Assembly (NCBI RefSeq): GCF_022346995.1 | Contig: NZ_JAKRNM010000003.1 | Span: 372,001-436,000, forward strand | Source of the DNA: Paenibacillus sp. ACRRY | Lineage (GTDB): Bacteria > Bacillota > Bacilli > Paenibacillales > Paenibacillaceae | DNA length: 64,000 bases | Direction: 5' to 3' | Shown: positions 62,803 to 64,000 of the stretch, piece after piece | Numbering within the stretch: position 1 is the stretch's first letter | Layout: every line of letters starts with the position of its first letter | Notes under the pieces: model-generated | The model's database searches: none | What the model saw: only the letters and a program-made list of their open reading frames with translations | What the model was told of the DNA's origin: nothing | Made by a program: the position numbers and the translations under genes

Positions 62803-63465
62803 ATGAGCAGAAGAACAGTGAAACAAATTGGACTTATTATCGTTTGTCTTATGATGATTATTATGATGTGGGAAGGTCAGAAGACGGATGCAGCTGTAGC
62901 CGCTACAGCGATTCCGGAGCAATCCATCCGATTGCGAATTCTAGCGAATTCGGATGCGCCAGGGGATCAACTGGTGAAACGCGAGATTCGGGATGCTGTG
63001 GTTGCCCAGATGAGTGAGTGGGTTACAGAGCTGGATAATCCGCAAAGTCTGGATGAAGCACGTCATGTCATTCGGGAGCATTTGTCTGAAATCAAAGATC
63101 GGGTGGGAGAAGAGCTGGCCAGCCGTGGACTGGACTATCCATACCAAGTAGAGCTTGGTGTGGTTCCGTTCCCTACCAAACTATATGGAGGCACGGTATA
63201 TCCGGCAGGTGATTATGAAGCAGTGCGTATAACACTGGGAGAAGGAAAGGGTCAGAATTGGTGGTGTGTGCTGTTTCCGCCACTCTGCTTCATTGATGCA
63301 AGCACAGGGGATGCGCTGGCGAATCCGTCTACGGTATCTGCAGCGGCTGCTGCTGAGCCTGGAGATCCTGAAGCATCCATCCAGGGAACTGCACCGGAAG
63401 CACGTTTCTTCCTGGTAGATCTGGCGGTTAAAATATGGGATTGGGTAGCTGGGTTGTTTGCATAA
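62803..63465 (+). CDS. spoIIR: Stage II sporulation protein R
   Basis: A 220-residue secreted signalling protein that activates pro-sigma-E processing by SpoIIGA at the forespore septum. A signal peptide or anchor lies at residues 5-24 (IGLIIVCLMMIIMMW), then the SpoIIR domain with IRLRILANSDAPGDQLVKRE and NWWCVLFPPLCFID. The C-terminus has an Ala/Glu/Gly-rich linker and a final amphipathic helix (LVDLAVKIWDWVAGLFA). ATG 62803 is seven bases after GAGGGGGA; an upstream in-frame ATG at 62773 is not supported. Confirms an endospore former. Confidence 0.95.
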   Translation: MSRRTVKQIGLIIVCLMMIIMMWEGQKTDAAVAATAIPEQSIRLRILANSDAPGDQLVKREIRDAVVAQMSEWVTELDNPQSLDEARHVIREHLSEIKDRVGEELASRGLDYPYQVELGVVPFPTKLYGGTVYPAGDYEAVRITLGEGKGQNWWCVLFPPLCFIDASTGDALANPSTVSAAAAAEPGDPEASIQGTAPEARFFLVDLAVKIWDWVAGLFA

Positions 63466-63485
63466 TACCATCGGAATATATAGTG

Positions 63486-63518
63486 AAGGGCGACTTCGAC
63501 ACAGGAAGCTGCCCTTTT
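63486..63518 (+). terminator. Terminator of spoIIR
   Basis: AAGGGC-CTTC pairs with GAAG-GCCCTT (two-base bulges) followed by TTTT. Confidence 0.8.
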
Positions 63519-63603
63519 GACCCGTTTTCAATGAATTGCTTTTATGCTTAAGCGATGGGGTTTGTAAGAGAGATAGTGTGCCCCTTTTTAGGTTGAATAG
63601 ATA

Positions 63604-63612
63604 TGCTATAAT
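63604..63612 (+). promoter_or_regulatory. Extended -10 promoter upstream of tsaC
   Basis: TGCTATAAT, the same extended -10 sequence as before prfA, about 90 bp upstream of the tsaC start; no good -35. Confidence 0.5.
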
Positions 63613-63702
63613 TATAGGTATTCGAAATGAAAGCAAGACAGCTACCGCCAAGGCTGGGGCCTCGCGGTTAATAACCTATTGAAGTTTAGGGATGATGGAT
63701 AT

Positions 63703-64000
63703 ATGAGTAGAGAACAAGACCAATACACAGGAAATACAGATTTGGACAACCAAGAAGGATTGCTTACCTCGGTGTGGGATGTCAGAGCGCTGATGAGTGA
63801 GAAACAGCCACTTGTTGTGGTTAATTTGGTTATGAGTGAGCCTGAGGAACAGGGATCTGATGAGAAAAAAGCGAGCGCCTATCAACAGGCGCTCGCTGAC
63901 TTGCAGGCTGCCGCAGCCTGCATTCGTCAAGGAGAGACCGTTGCGTTTCCGACAGAGACGGTATACGGTTTGGGCGCGGATGCGCGCAGTACAGCTGCGG
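63703..64000 (+). CDS. tsaC: L-threonylcarbamoyladenylate synthase (partial, continues past the window)
   Basis: TsaC/YwlC/Sua5-family enzyme for the t6A modification of tRNA. The visible 99 residues end within the signature GETVAFPTETVYGLGADAR (nucleotide/Thr-binding start of the YrdC fold). About 80 residues precede this motif, longer than in YwlC of Bacillus; an internal ATG about 48 codons in could be the true start, or the extension is real. The order prfA-prmC-spoIIR-tsaC matches Bacillus. The 3' end is cut off by the window edge. Confidence 0.9.
   Translation, partial: MSREQDQYTGNTDLDNQEGLLTSVWDVRALMSEKQPLVVVNLVMSEPEEQGSDEKKASAYQQALADLQAAAACIRQGETVAFPTETVYGLGADARSTAA

Overview
The window looks like a chromosomal segment of a Paenibacillus species (endospore-forming, low-to-mid GC Bacillota). 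The evidence is strong AGGAGG-type ribosome sites, many TTG/GTG starts, a glutaminyl-tRNA synthetase (uncommon in Bacillota but regular in Paenibacillus), the prfA-prmC-spoIIR-tsaC synteny known from Bacillus, MocR/PucR/LacI regulators and a spoIIR gene. I see no rRNA, tRNA, insertion sequence, CRISPR array or integrase.

Layout. 1-5.9 kb: a sugar-phosphorylase locus (LacI repressor, esterase, large GH94 phosphorylase) carrying three copies of one palindromic operator. 5.9-16.7 kb: single genes in mixed orientation: a MerR-methyltransferase fusion, two acetyltransferases, an SDR with a non-canonical active site, a secreted protein of unknown function, a DUF2164 protein, glnS, an MFS permease, mobA, and a divergent MocR regulator/LysE exporter pair. 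16.8-21.3 kb: two chemoreceptor-type proteins flanking moaA. 21.9-33.8 kb: a 12-kb, one-direction operon for uptake and complete reductive breakdown of pyrimidines: ABC importer (ATPase, two permeases, lipoprotein), beta-alanine aminotransferase, two unrelated candidate ureidopropionases, dihydropyrimidine dehydrogenase PreT/PreA, dihydropyrimidinase and a 75-residue orphan, faced by a convergent PucR-type regulator. 35.5-43.4 kb: transport and stress genes: TetR plus RND pump, TetR plus a YkkCD-like SMR pair, a membrane-anchored phospholipase-D-like protein. 43.6-54.2 kb: a carotenoid island: a CarH/LitR-type B12 photoreceptor-regulator, then a translationally coupled run of seven genes (three CrtI/CrtN-family flavoproteins, CrtM, a CruF-like protein, an acyltransferase, a glycosyltransferase), then type 2 IPP isomerase. 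54.3-64 kb: housekeeping genes: ychF, prfA, prmC, two tandem FtsW/RodA paralogues, spoIIR and the start of tsaC.

The most interesting signal is in the carotenoid island. Upstream of both the CarH-type gene and the carotenoid operon lie three tandem 11-bp repeats (GTATAAT, GTATTAT, then a GTA-type third copy) that overlap the predicted -10 boxes. The regulator keeps the W-x9-EH and E-x-H-x-x-G cobalamin motifs. Together these predict a light- and adenosylcobalamin-controlled C30 carotenoid regulon with autoregulation. Other notable points are the LacI triple operator, 13-bp triple repeats between the MocR gene and lysE, a MerR promoter with a 19-bp spacer and a TTG start, two different ureidopropionase families in one pyrimidine operon, three tiny ORF candidates with good ribosome sites, and a GC-rich prmC.

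Start codons were re-chosen by ribosome-site position where the longest open frame ran through it; all functional calls rest on motif recognition by eye, without database searches.
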